A stretch of DNA of 64,000 nucleotides from Coneutiohabitans sp964457925 (GCA_964457925.1 CAYWGH010000012.1:1-64000); one strand, 5' to 3'. Shown: positions 17,935 to 27,471, counted from the stretch's first letter. The notes: generated by a model not told the origin, from the letters alone. Made by a program: numbers and translations.

Positions 17935-18756
17935 TTACGAGTCAGTCAAAATCTGCGAACCGCTTGCAGCCAGTGAACCATATAACTCCGGCCGGCGCTG
18001 CTGCAGCAGCGGCAAATCCTTGCGGCGTTCAACAATTCTTTCGGTGTTGATTTCTGCTGCGATCATTCCCTCTTCCCCATAATTTGCCAGCGCCATCACC
18101 CGGCCATCCGGTCCCGCAATGAGACTTCCCCCGGCGCAGGTAAAATGTTCGGCCTCCAAAATCGCATCGCTGCCGGCTAGAAAAATGCCGTTATCAAGCG
18201 CGCGGGCGCGGGCACAAAAGCGCCACTCTTCCACATGCGTTGAGCGCCAGGCGCTTGCCACCAGCGCGACGTCAATTCCCCGCAAAGCAAGCGCGCGGCT
18301 GACTTCCGGAAAGCGCGTGTCATAGCAAAGCATCAAGCCGAAGTGGGCGTATTCCGTTTGGAACGAAACGAAGTGGCCGCCGGGCATGGCCCATTTTGAT
18401 TCCGCGGCCCAGAGATGCGTCTTGCGGTAGCGCCCCAACTCGTTGCCCCTCGAATCGAGAGCAATGAGTGAGTTGTAAACATTTCCGCCTTCCCGTTCCG
18501 GCATGCCGAACACCATCAAGATTTCATGCGTGCGCGCGATTTCTGCTGCGCGCTCGCGAAGCAAGCCCGTAAACGGCTGCGCCAGATTTGCCATCTCTCG
18601 CGGGCGGCAATATCCGGTCAGGCAGGCTTCCGGGAAAATCACCACATGCGCGCCATGCGCCCGCGCGTGCTCACACCAGCGCGCGAGCTGCGCGAGATTG
18701 TATTCAATATCACCCAACTGCGAACGGAATTGCACACAGGCAATGCGGAATTTCAT
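17935..18756 (-). CDS. Carbon-nitrogen hydrolase (nitrilase superfamily amidase)
   Basis: The protein has 273 residues, the usual length for the family. The catalytic Glu-Lys-Cys triad is complete: Glu in FPEACLTGY near residue 43, Lys in RYRKTHL near 112, and Cys in MLCYDTRFPE near 147. These enzymes hydrolyse amides or N-carbamoyl groups through a thioester intermediate in the cytoplasm. The substrate cannot be assigned; omega-amidase and N-carbamoyl-polyamine amidase branches look alike at this level. The gene lies downstream of the large histidine kinase on the same strand, after a 174-base T-rich gap. Confidence 0.88.
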   Translation of the reverse strand: MKFRIACVQFRSQLGDIEYNLAQLARWCEHARAHGAHVVIFPEACLTGYCRPREMANLAQPFTGLLRERAAEIARTHEILMVFGMPEREGGNVYNSLIALDSRGNELGRYRKTHLWAAESKWAMPGGHFVSFQTEYAHFGLMLCYDTRFPEVSRALALRGIDVALVASAWRSTHVEEWRFCARARALDNGIFLAGSDAILEAEHFTCAGGSLIAGPDGRVMALANYGEEGMIAAEINTERIVERRKDLPLLQQRRPELYGSLAASGSQILTDS

Positions 18757-18930
18757 TGTCGTGAGGGATTGTTTTCAGAAATGTGTTATTGGTTTCGGCC
18801 GGAGGTTCAATCGCACATTCACAACCGAAAACTTTTTTGTGAGTTCCGAATGAAGATGATTTTCGAGGTGGACTATTTCTACCGAGGCCGATTCAATTTT
18901 TTTGATTTTTTTTAATGCGCCAAAGCAGGA

Positions 18931-21900
18931 CTAGTACGAGGCCATCGCCGGAAACAGCGCCATTAAGGCGCGCAGCAGTTCCTTCTCATGAATGGGTTTG
19001 ATTAAACAGTCATCCAGACCGGCATGCAGGCAGCGCTCGCGCTCACCGGGCTGCACCTGCGCGCTCAATGCGATAACCGGCAGATGCGCGCCGGTCGCCA
19101 ACTCGCGCTTGCGCAATGCGGCTGTAACTTCAAAGGCGTTCATTTCAGGCAAGTGCAGATCGATCATCACCAAATCAAAATGCTCGCCTGAGAGCACGAG
19201 CATGGCGTCTTTGCCGGAGCCGGTGACGACCACGTCATGGCCGTGTTTGCGCAACAAGCGCGCTGTTGCTTCCTGCCCAATCGCATTGTCTTCCGCCAAC
19301 AAGATGCGCAGTGATTTAATTGCCGCAACCGGCGTCACGGCGCTCGTTGCATGGCCGTCGCCGTCCTCGTCGCCCGGCTTACTCGGAAATTCCAAAGCCG
19401 GCTCTCCCAAAGGCTGCTGCAGAGCAAAACGCGCGGTGAAATGAAAAACGCTTCCCTTGCCCTCTGCGCTATTCACCCAAATGCGCCCGCCCATCAAATC
19501 GACGAGTTGTGACGCGATGCTCAACCCCAATCCGATGCCGCTGTATTTGCGGGCGGACGAGCCATCGGCCTGTGCAAACGGGTCGAAAATGATGTTTTGC
19601 TTATCGGCCGCAATCCCGATGCCGGTATCGGCGACGGTGAAGTACAAATTGACCTCGCCATTGCGCCCCACGTTGCCCGGGGTTGGAAGTTGAGGCGCCT
19701 GCTCGGCTTCGACGATAATCTCCCCGCTTTCCGTGAATTTGATCGCATTGTTGAGCAAGTGCGTCAACACTTGTTGCAAACGCGCGGCGTCGCCAATCAA
19801 CGCGTCCGGCGTGCCCGGCGCGATGCGCGAGGTGAATTGCAGGCCCTTCTCCTGCGCGCGCCGTTCGAACGTCTGCAAGGTTGCAGCCAGACACTCGCGC
19901 AAATTAAAAGCTGCGGGCTGTAATTCCAATTTGCCGGTTTCAATTTTGGAGAAATCGAGCACCTCGTTGATAACGCCGAGCAAGTCTTCGGCAGATTTTT
20001 CGACAACTTGCAGATATTTGCGTTGCGGCGGCGTGAGATCGCTGTCCAGCACCAGTTCCGTCATTCCCAAAATGCTGCTCATGGGTGTGCGAATTTCGTG
20101 GCTGATGTTGGCGAGAAATTCGCTTTTGGCAATATTGGCGGCTTCGGCAGCAAGAGCCATCTGTTTCGCATGCTCGATGGAATGCTGAAGCTGTTGATTG
20201 GCTTTTTTTAACTCACGCGAAGTGGCATCCGAGGCTTCTTTGGCTTTCTGCAATTCGGCTTCGGCATGCTTCAACTCCGTAATGTCAACCGCAACGGCGA
20301 TCACCCCGGCGATTTCGCGATTGGGCTTGCGCAGCGGGGCAAACCAAAATTCAAAAAAAACCTGATTGATTTCCGTCGTCGTCGAAAACGCTTTGCCGAA
20401 CAAGGCTTGCCGGACGTTTTCCGCCAGCGAAGTCACCTCCGGAAAAAGATCGAAAATCGAACGGCCCACCATTTCACCGGGTTTGAAATTCAACGCCGCC
20501 AAGCCGCGGCCTTCGGAAAGCGTCACTTCACCGTCAGGATTCATGGCGAGCAACGCGATGGGCGTATTCGCGACCACAGTGCGAAAGCGTTCTTCACTCT
20601 CACGCAGGGCTTTTTCAACTTGCCGGCGCTCTGTGACGGCAACGCGCATATTCGCCAGGAAAACAATGAGCACGACCAGCGCCAGAATGTAAAGCAAAAA
20701 TGCCCACCACGACAAATAGCGCGGCGGCTGAATCGAAAAGCGAAACGATTGCGGCGGGCTCCATAAATAGCCGCTTTGTTGCGCACGCACCTCGAGGGTG
20801 TGCTCACCGGTGGAAAGTTTTGGAATGATGATTTTTCCGTCAACCGAGGGCGCCGACCATTGCTCGCTTTGCCCGAGCAGGCGCGCCTGGTACTGAATTT
20901 TTTCCGCGGGATACGCAAGCGCGGCAAAGGAGGATTCCAAATAAGAACCATAAGCAAAAACCCGGTTGGCAACGGAATCGCTCAAGATGTTCTGTCCGTT
21001 GATGCGCACGGAAAGCAATACCGGAGCCGGCGTCGGGGTTTTTTCATGTAATGGCCCCTGCCAATGACTTAATCCCAACGAGGAGCCGATCCACAAGCGT
21101 TGTTTGAGATCAAGCACCGCAGCGCGGAAACTCATGGTCAGATTTGCAAAACCGTCCTTGCGGTCGAAACGCGTGACTTGGCCATTGGTGTAAAGCGAGA
21201 GGCCGTGGTTGGTGCCGACCCAGACTTCACGAAACGAATCGACCGCCAACGATTTGATGACATTATCTTTGGCATTCTCCCATCCGGCGGCGCGCTGCAT
21301 CTTGCCGTCGCGATATTTCCACAAGCCCTGATTCGAACCCAGGAAAATCGTGCTGTCGCGGTCAAAAGCAAGATCGTTTATCTCAAACGTCGCTGCCAAT
21401 GCGGCGCTGGTATCACTCACGTTGAGGAAACGGTCCGTTGCGAAATCATAACGGAAAAGATACGATCCCGGGCCGACTCCGCCGCCATAAATAACGCCTT
21501 CCGGGCTTTGTTTGATGACGTTGAGATGTGAACCCAGTCCCTCCGGGCGCGAATAGTAGTGCATGTTGCGCTCGTGATCGAGCCGCAAGACGCCCGGCAT
21601 TTCATCCTGGCAAATCCACAAATTCTGTTGTTGATCCGAAAACAAAAAGGACAGCACACGATTGCCGTATTGCGGCACCATGATTTTTGTCACGCGGCCC
21701 TCGGCATGATGCGTCACAAAGCCGTCGCGATAGCCCGCCCAAATCGTTCGTTCTTCACAGGCCAGGCTCAAAATCAGGCTTTCCTGTTTTTTGAAAATGG
21801 CCCGGCTGTGAAACTCCTCGCCGTGCGGCGTAATTTTAAAAATCGATTCCCCGTCGGTTGTTAAGACATTTCCATCACAATCCATCGTCACGGCGTGAAT

Positions 21901-22959
21901 ATAAGGGCCTACAGCATCGAGATCGAATTCTGCAAAAAACGTTTTGTGCAAAAGCGCCAGTCCTTCATCTGCGCTCACCCAAAGCCGCGTCTCCGGTGAA
22001 ACGTAAAGTGCATTCACAACGAGAAAAGGCAACGCCGCATATTTTTGCGGCGCTTTCTCGCCCAGAGACAGGCGCCAGCGATAAAGCCCGTCGCGCCAGG
22101 TGCCGAGATAAACGTCGCCATTTGCCTCTTCTGCCAGACAGGAAACGCCGCCCTCGATCATTGCGAGCGGCTTCCAAGCCAGGCCTTTTAAGTCCGGTGT
22201 GAGCGTCATCTCAAAAAGGCCGTTATTGCTGCCAACCCAGAGGCGGCCGCCCGGCCGCATCAGCAATGCTTCAATCGAAAATGTGGCTGCCGGCAGGCGT
22301 TCAGCAATTTTGCGAAACGAATCTTGCGCAGGATCAAAATAAAACAAATAACCCCGCTGCGAGGTTGCCAGCAAGCGTCCCGCCGGATCTTCGGTAAATA
22401 AAAATGAGCGGGTATAACTGTCGGCGCGGTAAATTTCATCAAAAAGATATCGCCGGAGTTTGCCGTTTTGATAGCGCACCACCGCGTCAGGCTCGCTGAT
22501 CCAAAGCGCGCCGTTTTGGTCTTCGTAAATGGTCTTGGGATAATGCAACGTGGAATCGGTTGGCGTGCGGCTTCCGGGCAAGAACGGTTTGAAGATCGTG
22601 GTATCGCCGCGCGACTGAATAACGCTGACGCCCAAATCCGTGATGGCAAGCAACCGGCGATCGCGCAAACTATAAAAATTTTTGACAAACGGATTCGGCA
22701 GGGACTCCGCGTAGGTTACAAAATTGCGGCCGTCGAAGCGCACCAGACCGGCGTCCGTGCCGATCCACATGAACCCGAGATCATCTTGCCAAATGGCTTT
22801 GGTGAGATTCGTGGGCAGGCCCTGCTCAATGCCATAGGTCACGGCGTTCATTTGCTGCGCAAACAGCGCCGGCGTGGTGGAGAGCAAAATGGCCAACAGA
22901 CAAGCTGATCGAAAAGGCTGGCAGCGGCGCAGGGACTTCGCGTTGAGAAGATTTTTCAT
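18931..22959 (-). CDS. Hybrid sensor histidine kinase with periplasmic two-component propeller, Y_Y_Y, PAS and receiver domains
   Basis: The protein has 1342 residues from ATG 22959, which begins the signal peptide (CLLAILLSTTPALFAQ); an upstream in-frame ATG would bury it. Periplasmic propeller repeats follow, recognisable as FMWIGTDAGLVRFDG, RLWVGSNNGLFEM, EVWVGTNHGLSLY and RLWIGSSLGLSHW, then a Y_Y_Y domain and one membrane segment (about 715-735). The cytoplasmic half holds a PAS domain, a HisKA domain with phospho-acceptor H954 (ISHEIRTP), an ATPase domain (NNAIKF, DTGIGI, GIGLGL) and a receiver domain with D1267. This design resembles Bacteroidetes hybrid two-component systems that sense polysaccharide, but there is no AraC output domain and no sugar-utilisation gene nearby, so the ligand and output are unknown. 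Confidence 0.92.
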   Translation of the reverse strand: MKNLLNAKSLRRCQPFRSACLLAILLSTTPALFAQQMNAVTYGIEQGLPTNLTKAIWQDDLGFMWIGTDAGLVRFDGRNFVTYAESLPNPFVKNFYSLRDRRLLAITDLGVSVIQSRGDTTIFKPFLPGSRTPTDSTLHYPKTIYEDQNGALWISEPDAVVRYQNGKLRRYLFDEIYRADSYTRSFLFTEDPAGRLLATSQRGYLFYFDPAQDSFRKIAERLPAATFSIEALLMRPGGRLWVGSNNGLFEMTLTPDLKGLAWKPLAMIEGGVSCLAEEANGDVYLGTWRDGLYRWRLSLGEKAPQKYAALPFLVVNALYVSPETRLWVSADEGLALLHKTFFAEFDLDAVGPYIHAVTMDCDGNVLTTDGESIFKITPHGEEFHSRAIFKKQESLILSLACEERTIWAGYRDGFVTHHAEGRVTKIMVPQYGNRVLSFLFSDQQQNLWICQDEMPGVLRLDHERNMHYYSRPEGLGSHLNVIKQSPEGVIYGGGVGPGSYLFRYDFATDRFLNVSDTSAALAATFEINDLAFDRDSTIFLGSNQGLWKYRDGKMQRAAGWENAKDNVIKSLAVDSFREVWVGTNHGLSLYTNGQVTRFDRKDGFANLTMSFRAAVLDLKQRLWIGSSLGLSHWQGPLHEKTPTPAPVLLSVRINGQNILSDSVANRVFAYGSYLESSFAALAYPAEKIQYQARLLGQSEQWSAPSVDGKIIIPKLSTGEHTLEVRAQQSGYLWSPPQSFRFSIQPPRYLSWWAFLLYILALVVLIVFLANMRVAVTERRQVEKALRESEERFRTVVANTPIALLAMNPDGEVTLSEGRGLAALNFKPGEMVGRSIFDLFPEVTSLAENVRQALFGKAFSTTTEINQVFFEFWFAPLRKPNREIAGVIAVAVDITELKHAEAELQKAKEASDATSRELKKANQQLQHSIEHAKQMALAAEAANIAKSEFLANISHEIRTPMSSILGMTELVLDSDLTPPQRKYLQVVEKSAEDLLGVINEVLDFSKIETGKLELQPAAFNLRECLAATLQTFERRAQEKGLQFTSRIAPGTPDALIGDAARLQQVLTHLLNNAIKFTESGEIIVEAEQAPQLPTPGNVGRNGEVNLYFTVADTGIGIAADKQNIIFDPFAQADGSSARKYSGIGLGLSIASQLVDLMGGRIWVNSAEGKGSVFHFTARFALQQPLGEPALEFPSKPGDEDGDGHATSAVTPVAAIKSLRILLAEDNAIGQEATARLLRKHGHDVVVTGSGKDAMLVLSGEHFDLVMIDLHLPEMNAFEVTAALRKRELATGAHLPVIALSAQVQPGERERCLHAGLDDCLIKPIHEKELLRALMALFPAMASY

Positions 22960-23089
22960 AACGGCTGCGTTTGTAACACTTGATTGAAAATTAACGCTTC
23001 GCACGCTCCCGTCATCCGGATTTAAAATGCTGAAAATGAGCTTGAAAAGCAACGGCATTCTTTGGCGCCCGGGCGCAAGGATAAACCGC

Positions 23090-23116
23090 TTGCGTTTGGA
23101 AAATTTCAATTATACT
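23090..23116 (+). promoter_or_regulatory. Possible promoter for the coiled-coil/OmpA-like pair
   Basis: TATACT at 23111-23116 is a good -10. TTGCGT at 23090-23095 is a weak -35 at a short 15-base spacing. Transcription from here would begin near 23123, which excludes the in-frame TTG at 23121 and supports ATG 23151 as the gene start. Confidence 0.3.
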
Positions 23117-23150
23117 TTAGTTGCCGATTGTCCGTCAAGGAAGCGAGGCG

Positions 23151-23672
23151 ATGGCGATGGAGCAAAAGACACCGGCCTTGCACGAGGCTCCGCGAGGCCA
23201 GCTCGAAGCGATTCGAGAAATCGTGCTGGGGCCCCCGATGCGTGAAGTTGAAATGCGCCAACAAAAACTATCCCGGCAAATCGAGCAACTGGTTGCGCAG
23301 CAGCAGGAGCTGCGTTTGGCATATGAACAAAAGCTGGCAGACATACAAGCGGACTACGACGAACGTTTGGAACGGTATGCCCGCCGTCTCGTCCGGCATC
23401 GCAGCCGCGTCAAACGCAAACTCGAAGAGCTGGAAATCGAGGTGCAACGCATGCGCCGGCGCGCCAGAGCCGAGCGCAACAATCGGATCAAGCTTGCTGA
23501 ACTTTTAGAGGCCTGGGCAAAACAATTACGCACAGCCCCTTCCTCGCGCGCGCCGCGCACGGCGGCGCAATCCAACCAACATTCATCCAAATCCAACAAG
23601 CCTCGATCAAGTAAACGGCGCGCGGTTAAAACGGCTTCTACCGGCAAAGGGAATGACCACAAATCGCCATGA
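23151..23672 (+). CDS. Coiled-coil protein with basic tail, partner of the following OmpA-like gene
   Basis: The protein has 173 residues from ATG 23151, behind AAGGAAGCGAGGCG. The N-terminal motif AIREIVLGPPMREVEMRQQKL is followed by a long charged coiled coil (about 30-130) and a basic Ser/Lys-rich tail. No signal peptide or membrane segment is visible, so it should be cytoplasmic. The LREIxLG-like motif recurs at the N-terminus of the next gene product (ERLREILLSQDRAQ), and as I recall it also occurs in cyanobacterial and proteobacterial proteins paired with OmpA-family envelope proteins. Its TGA overlaps the ATG of the next gene (ATGA), so translation is coupled. Role unknown; a cytoplasmic adaptor is inference. 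Confidence 0.7.
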   Translation: MAMEQKTPALHEAPRGQLEAIREIVLGPPMREVEMRQQKLSRQIEQLVAQQQELRLAYEQKLADIQADYDERLERYARRLVRHRSRVKRKLEELEIEVQRMRRRARAERNNRIKLAELLEAWAKQLRTAPSSRAPRTAAQSNQHSSKSNKPRSSKRRAVKTASTGKGNDHKSP

Positions 23673-25000
23673 GCAGTGACACGCAAAATGCCGCGGGCGT
23701 CGAGCGTTTGCGTGAGATTTTGCTCAGCCAGGATCGTGCACAGTTAAAGGCTCTCGAGCAAGAGTTGCAGAATCTCCGCCACACGATTGCCGACAAGGAA
23801 GCGCTGCTTGCCTCACTCAACCCGGTGGTGGCCGATTTGCTGGAGCGGAAAATCGCCAGCTCCGGCGCGGAAATGGCGGAAATCGTTGCGCCGCTGATGG
23901 GGCCTGCCATCAAACAGCAAGTCGCCGAATCCAAAGATGAAATGGTCGAAGCGCTTTATCCGGTGATCGGGCAAACCGTGCGCCGCGCGGTGGCGGAAGC
24001 CATGCGCAAGCTCGTCAAGCAAATCAACGAACGCCTCGATAAGGCGTTCAATCTGCAAACCACGTGGGCGCGGCTCAAGGCAAAAATCATCGGGATGCCC
24101 GCGCCGCTTGCCGCCCTGCCCCAAGTCTTTCCGTTCACCATCGAACAGCTTTTTCTCATCGATCAGCGCACGGGCCTGCTCATCGCGCACGCACCTGTTA
24201 CGCCGGCAGGTGAAATCAATGGCAAACTTCAAATGATGAGCGGCATGCTCACGGCGATTCAAGATTTCACCAAGGTCGCTTTTGGCTCTGAAAATGCCGG
24301 CGATTTGCACGAGGTAAAATACGGCGACAAGATAATCTTTGTCGCGGCCAATCCTCCGGCCTTCCTGGCTGCGGTGACCATGGGCGCGGCGCCTTTGCAA
24401 TTTTCAGACAGGCTGCGCGGCTTGCTCCGGCGCATTCACAACACCTGGCATCACGAGTTGCGCGCTTTTGACGGTGAAGCTTCAGCGCTGCAAGCGGCGG
24501 TTGCGCCCATGCAAAAGTTCCTCATGACATTTTCGGAGTCCGCTGCGGCTTCCGCCGAGCCGAAAAAAAAGCAGGATTCTCGTTGGTATGCGACCGCCTT
24601 TGCCAAAATCTGTTACGGCATTCTATTGGGGATGCTATTAGCCGGCGCAGCGTGGTTATTCTGGCGGCCGCGTGAAATACAACAAACAACGCCAGCACCA
24701 TTGCCAGCAGCGATTTCACCGCCGCCGCTTACACCCGGACCAAACCTGATGCGCCTGGAAGCGCGCCTGGATGGCAGAGTTTGGATGAAAGTGGTGACGG
24801 ATAATCAGGATTCAACCGATTTTATTTTTCAACGCGGTGAGGTTTATGCCTGGCGCGCTCAGAATCATTTTCGCGTGGCGATCGGAAATGCCGGACAAAC
24901 CGAGCTTTTTTTGGACGGTGAATCTTTGGGGCTGCTCGGAGAAACGCATCAATCCGTGACGTTACTGATCACGCACGACGGCATTGTTGAAAAATATTGA
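23669..25000 (+). CDS. Membrane protein with OmpA-family N-terminal region and RodZ-like C-terminal domain
   Basis: The protein has 443 residues. The first 300 are cytoplasmic: a coiled coil, then a region (PVIGQTVRRAVAEAMRKLV ... IEQLFLIDQRTGLLIAHAP ... MMSGMLTAIQDF) that I recall from large cell-envelope proteins in which it precedes a membrane segment and an OmpA domain. One membrane segment follows at about 312-332 and a proline-rich linker. Instead of OmpA the protein ends in an 80-residue beta domain (LEARLDGRVWMKVVTDNQ ... YAWRAQNHFRVAIGNAG), which matches the DUF4115 domain at the C-terminus of the cell-shape protein RodZ. This suggests a bridge from cytoplasm to periplasm in envelope organisation; the role is inference. 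It overlaps the preceding coiled-coil gene by four bases. Confidence 0.72.
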   Translation: MSSDTQNAAGVERLREILLSQDRAQLKALEQELQNLRHTIADKEALLASLNPVVADLLERKIASSGAEMAEIVAPLMGPAIKQQVAESKDEMVEALYPVIGQTVRRAVAEAMRKLVKQINERLDKAFNLQTTWARLKAKIIGMPAPLAALPQVFPFTIEQLFLIDQRTGLLIAHAPVTPAGEINGKLQMMSGMLTAIQDFTKVAFGSENAGDLHEVKYGDKIIFVAANPPAFLAAVTMGAAPLQFSDRLRGLLRRIHNTWHHELRAFDGEASALQAAVAPMQKFLMTFSESAAASAEPKKKQDSRWYATAFAKICYGILLGMLLAGAAWLFWRPREIQQTTPAPLPAAISPPPLTPGPNLMRLEARLDGRVWMKVVTDNQDSTDFIFQRGEVYAWRAQNHFRVAIGNAGQTELFLDGESLGLLGETHQSVTLLITHDGIVEKY

Positions 25001-25104
25001 TCTCGAACGATCGCGGTTGAACTAATTCTCAAGACTTTTAGGCGTGAATAATTTCGGCAAGCGATGAGAAGAATTTCTGTCATGCGGTAAAGCAGCAATT
25101 TGCG

Positions 25105-25153
25105 CCGGGGCAAATCACGCAAACCTCGACAGTGCGTGTGTGAATTGCCCCGG
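25105..25153. repeat. Long imperfect inverted repeat
   Basis: CCGGGGCAA (25105-25113) pairs perfectly with TTGCCCCGG (25145-25153). After one mismatch, seven more pairs (25115-25121 with 25137-25143, one of them G-T) extend the stem around a 15-base loop. It lies about 105 bases after the upstream gene and has no T-tract. It may stabilise that transcript's 3' end or be a structured leader element of the OmpA gene. Confidence 0.55.
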
Positions 25154-25466
25154 GCGGAGGATATGGATGAGAAGATAGCTGATTTGACGACGTATTCACG
25201 GCCAAGAAAACCAAAGACTTGCTTTCTTGCCGGCCGGGCGAATTCATTTGGCATTGGTATTGATGCCTGTGAAGATCGAGTCGTGCAATACGATATGGCA
25301 TGGAGTGATACGCGCTGACTGCAAGAGCTTCCTGCAATAACGCCTCGTGACCAGACAGTATTGATGAGAAGTCCATTTGATATTATGCTCACGGCTTGTT
25401 GTGGCACCGGCTGGCGGTCAAAAGTTTTTGCATCTCTTGAGTTGCATCTGACCGCTGGCCTTATTA

Positions 25467-25475
25467 TGTTACAAT
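25467..25475 (+). promoter_or_regulatory. Extended -10 promoter for the OmpA gene
   Basis: TGT followed by TACAAT forms a TGN-extended -10. No strong -35 is present at 16-18 bases. The predicted transcript would start near 25482 and have a leader of about 55 bases before ATG 25538. Confidence 0.4.
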
Positions 25476-25537
25476 ATCGACATAAGTCGGACGGTTATAT
25501 AATTGGAAGAGGGTGTGAACCAAAAGAGGAGTCGATG

Positions 25538-26986
25538 ATGTCTAAAAAATTTTTACTACCTCTACTAGCGGTGTTATTGCTCGGATCGTTCGTATACGCG
25601 CAAGAGCGCGCTGGCTCCGTCGCATTTGGCGTTCGCGGGGGCATCACGAATTATCAGGGTGATGATTACGATTCCGCCAAACAACGCGCCTACGGCGGCG
25701 TTGCAGCAGAGTATTTTTTGACCGATCGTTTCTCGCAAGAAGCCGCGTTGAACATTGGTGAATTGGCGGGAGAAACCGGAGCCGCTGATTTTCGTTCCGT
25801 GGTGAGCAGTTTGAGCTTGATGGGCCGCTTGGCCTTGCTCGGCGGCAGTTTTCGTCCTTATCTGGCGGCTGGCGCGGAGTTGGTGGGTGTCGATCCTAAT
25901 GGTCCGGTGAACCTGGGCTACGATCGCAAATCGTTCGCCGTGCCCTTTGGCGGCGGTTTCCAAATTGGATTGGGCGAGAACACAGCGCTCGATTTGCGCG
26001 GTTTGTACCACTACGCTTTTGATGATCTTTATGACGGCCAGAATACCAAAAGCTCAGACGATGCCTTCATCACCGGCACTGCCGGCTTAACTTGGTTTGC
26101 CGGCGGCAATCCCGACAAAGATGGCGATGGCCTCACCAACAAAGAGGAAAAGGCGCGCGGCACCAATCCCAATCTCGCGGATACCGACGGCGACGGCTTG
26201 ACGGATGGTGAAGAAGTGAATTTGTACAAGACTGACCCTCTGAAAGCCGACTCGGACGCTGACGGCTTGAGCGACAGCGATGAAGTCCGCAAACACAACA
26301 CAAATCCCAACAAAGCGGATAGCGATGGCGACGGCCTGAGCGACGGCGATGAAGTGACCAAGCATAACACCAATCCCAGCAAGGCTGACAGCGACGGCGA
26401 CGGTTTGACCGACGGCGCTGAAATCAACCAGCATAAAACTGACGCCAACAAAGCCGACTCGGATGGAGACGGCCTGCAAGATGGTCGCGAAGTGACGGAG
26501 ACCAAAACCGATCCGTTGAAGGCTGACACGGATGGCGGCAGCGTGAACGACGGCACGGAAGTCGCGCGCGGCTCCGATCCCAACAACGGTGACGATGATG
26601 TGCCGAAAGTCGTGAAAGCCGCAGAGACGCTGAAAGTCGAAGTGGGTAAAGCCATCGTGCTCGAGGGCGTGGTTTTCAAGAGCGGCAGTTCGGAGCTCTC
26701 GCCGGAATCTGAGGCGATTTTGACGCAAGCGTTCAACACGCTCAACGAAAACGCCGACATCGAAGTTGAGATTCAAGGCCATACCGACAATCGCGGCGGT
26801 CGCGCGTTGAACACAAGATTGTCGCTCGCGCGTGCGGAAGCAGTGAAGGCATACCTGGTGCGTAAAGGCATTGCCGCCAGCCGAATCACCACCAAGGGCT
26901 TTGGCCCGGATAAACCAGTGGCGACGAATGACACGGCTGAGGGCCGCCAGCAAAACCGCAGAATCGAATTTTTCCGCGTGAAGTAA
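25538..26986 (+). CDS. OmpA family outer membrane protein with thrombospondin type 3 repeats
   Basis: The protein has 482 residues from ATG 25538, six bases after AGAGGAG (an adjacent ATG at 25535 is closer). A signal peptide (KKFLLPLLAVLLLGSFVYA) precedes an eight-strand-type beta-barrel region to about residue 185. About six calcium-binding thrombospondin type 3 repeats follow (DTDGDGLTDGEEV, DSDGDGLSDGDEV and similar) at about 190-350. The C-terminal OmpA domain carries the peptidoglycan-binding signature EIQGHTDNRGG, LSLARAEAV and NRRIEFF. The protein would anchor the outer membrane to peptidoglycan through a rigid Ca-dependent stalk. A terminator follows at 27017-27090. Confidence 0.93.
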   Translation: MSKKFLLPLLAVLLLGSFVYAQERAGSVAFGVRGGITNYQGDDYDSAKQRAYGGVAAEYFLTDRFSQEAALNIGELAGETGAADFRSVVSSLSLMGRLALLGGSFRPYLAAGAELVGVDPNGPVNLGYDRKSFAVPFGGGFQIGLGENTALDLRGLYHYAFDDLYDGQNTKSSDDAFITGTAGLTWFAGGNPDKDGDGLTNKEEKARGTNPNLADTDGDGLTDGEEVNLYKTDPLKADSDADGLSDSDEVRKHNTNPNKADSDGDGLSDGDEVTKHNTNPSKADSDGDGLTDGAEINQHKTDANKADSDGDGLQDGREVTETKTDPLKADTDGGSVNDGTEVARGSDPNNGDDDVPKVVKAAETLKVEVGKAIVLEGVVFKSGSSELSPESEAILTQAFNTLNENADIEVEIQGHTDNRGGRALNTRLSLARAEAVKAYLVRKGIAASRITTKGFGPDKPVATNDTAEGRQQNRRIEFFRVK

Positions 26987-27016
26987 GCGGATGAAGGTTT
27001 GACCAAATTTCTCGCG

Positions 27017-27090
27017 CGAAGACACGAAGAATGCATTTGCCCGAGCGCGTCGCCGGCAGGCGCAACCTCTTCGTGTCTTCGTGATTTTTT
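27017..27090 (+). terminator. Rho-independent terminator-like hairpin after the OmpA gene
   Basis: CGAAGACACGAAGA (27017-27030) pairs perfectly over 14 bases with TCTTCGTGTCTTCG (27068-27081), followed three bases later by six Ts (27085-27090). The 37-base interior contains further GC-rich pairing. It lies 30 bases after the OmpA stop and before the next gene. Confidence 0.7.
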
Positions 27091-27116
27091 GCTAATCTTC
27101 AGGTGAGGGAGAATCC

Positions 27117-27359
27117 ATGCTTTACACCATTTTGATCGGCTTGGTCGCCGGCGTCATCGCAAAGTTTCTGATGCCGGGCAAGGATCCCGGCGGCTTGATC
27201 ATCACGATATTGCTGGGCATCGGCGGATCAGTGCTGGCGACTTATCTAGGCCAAGCGCTCAACATCTACGGTCCTGGCGAAGGCGCGCGCTTAATCGGCT
27301 CGGTGGTCGGGGCCATTATCATCCTGTTTGCGTATCGTCTCTTTACCAAAAAGCGCTGA
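27117..27359 (+). CDS. GlsB/YeaQ/YmgE family stress-response membrane protein
   Basis: The protein has 80 residues starting after GGTGAGGGAGAATCC. It shows the family pattern: a first membrane segment ending in AGVIAKFLMPGKDPGG, a glycine-rich second segment (TILLGIGGSVLATYLG) and a third (GSVVGAIIILFAYRLF). Members are small inner-membrane proteins induced by stress in several bacteria, with unknown molecular function. It sits between two terminators and so is probably transcribed alone or weakly with the OmpA gene. Confidence 0.9.
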   Translation: MLYTILIGLVAGVIAKFLMPGKDPGGLIITILLGIGGSVLATYLGQALNIYGPGEGARLIGSVVGAIIILFAYRLFTKKR

Positions 27360-27471
27360 GGCGGTTACCCACCTTTCGAAAAAAACCGTCAAGAACGGTC
27401 GCCAGAACCGGCACATGTTGAGATAGCGCTGGATTTGATCGGGCGCGAGTTGCTTGAGCATTGTTTATATA

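Larger units (their letters stand above)
25001..25537. other. Long intergenic region with hairpin and promoter
   Basis: No convincing gene was found on either strand; the short open frames have no ribosome binding site and no protein-like composition. The stretch contains a strong imperfect hairpin at 25105-25153 and an extended -10 promoter at 25467-25475, plus the AGAGGAG ribosome binding site (25525-25531) of the OmpA gene. Confidence 0.5.
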
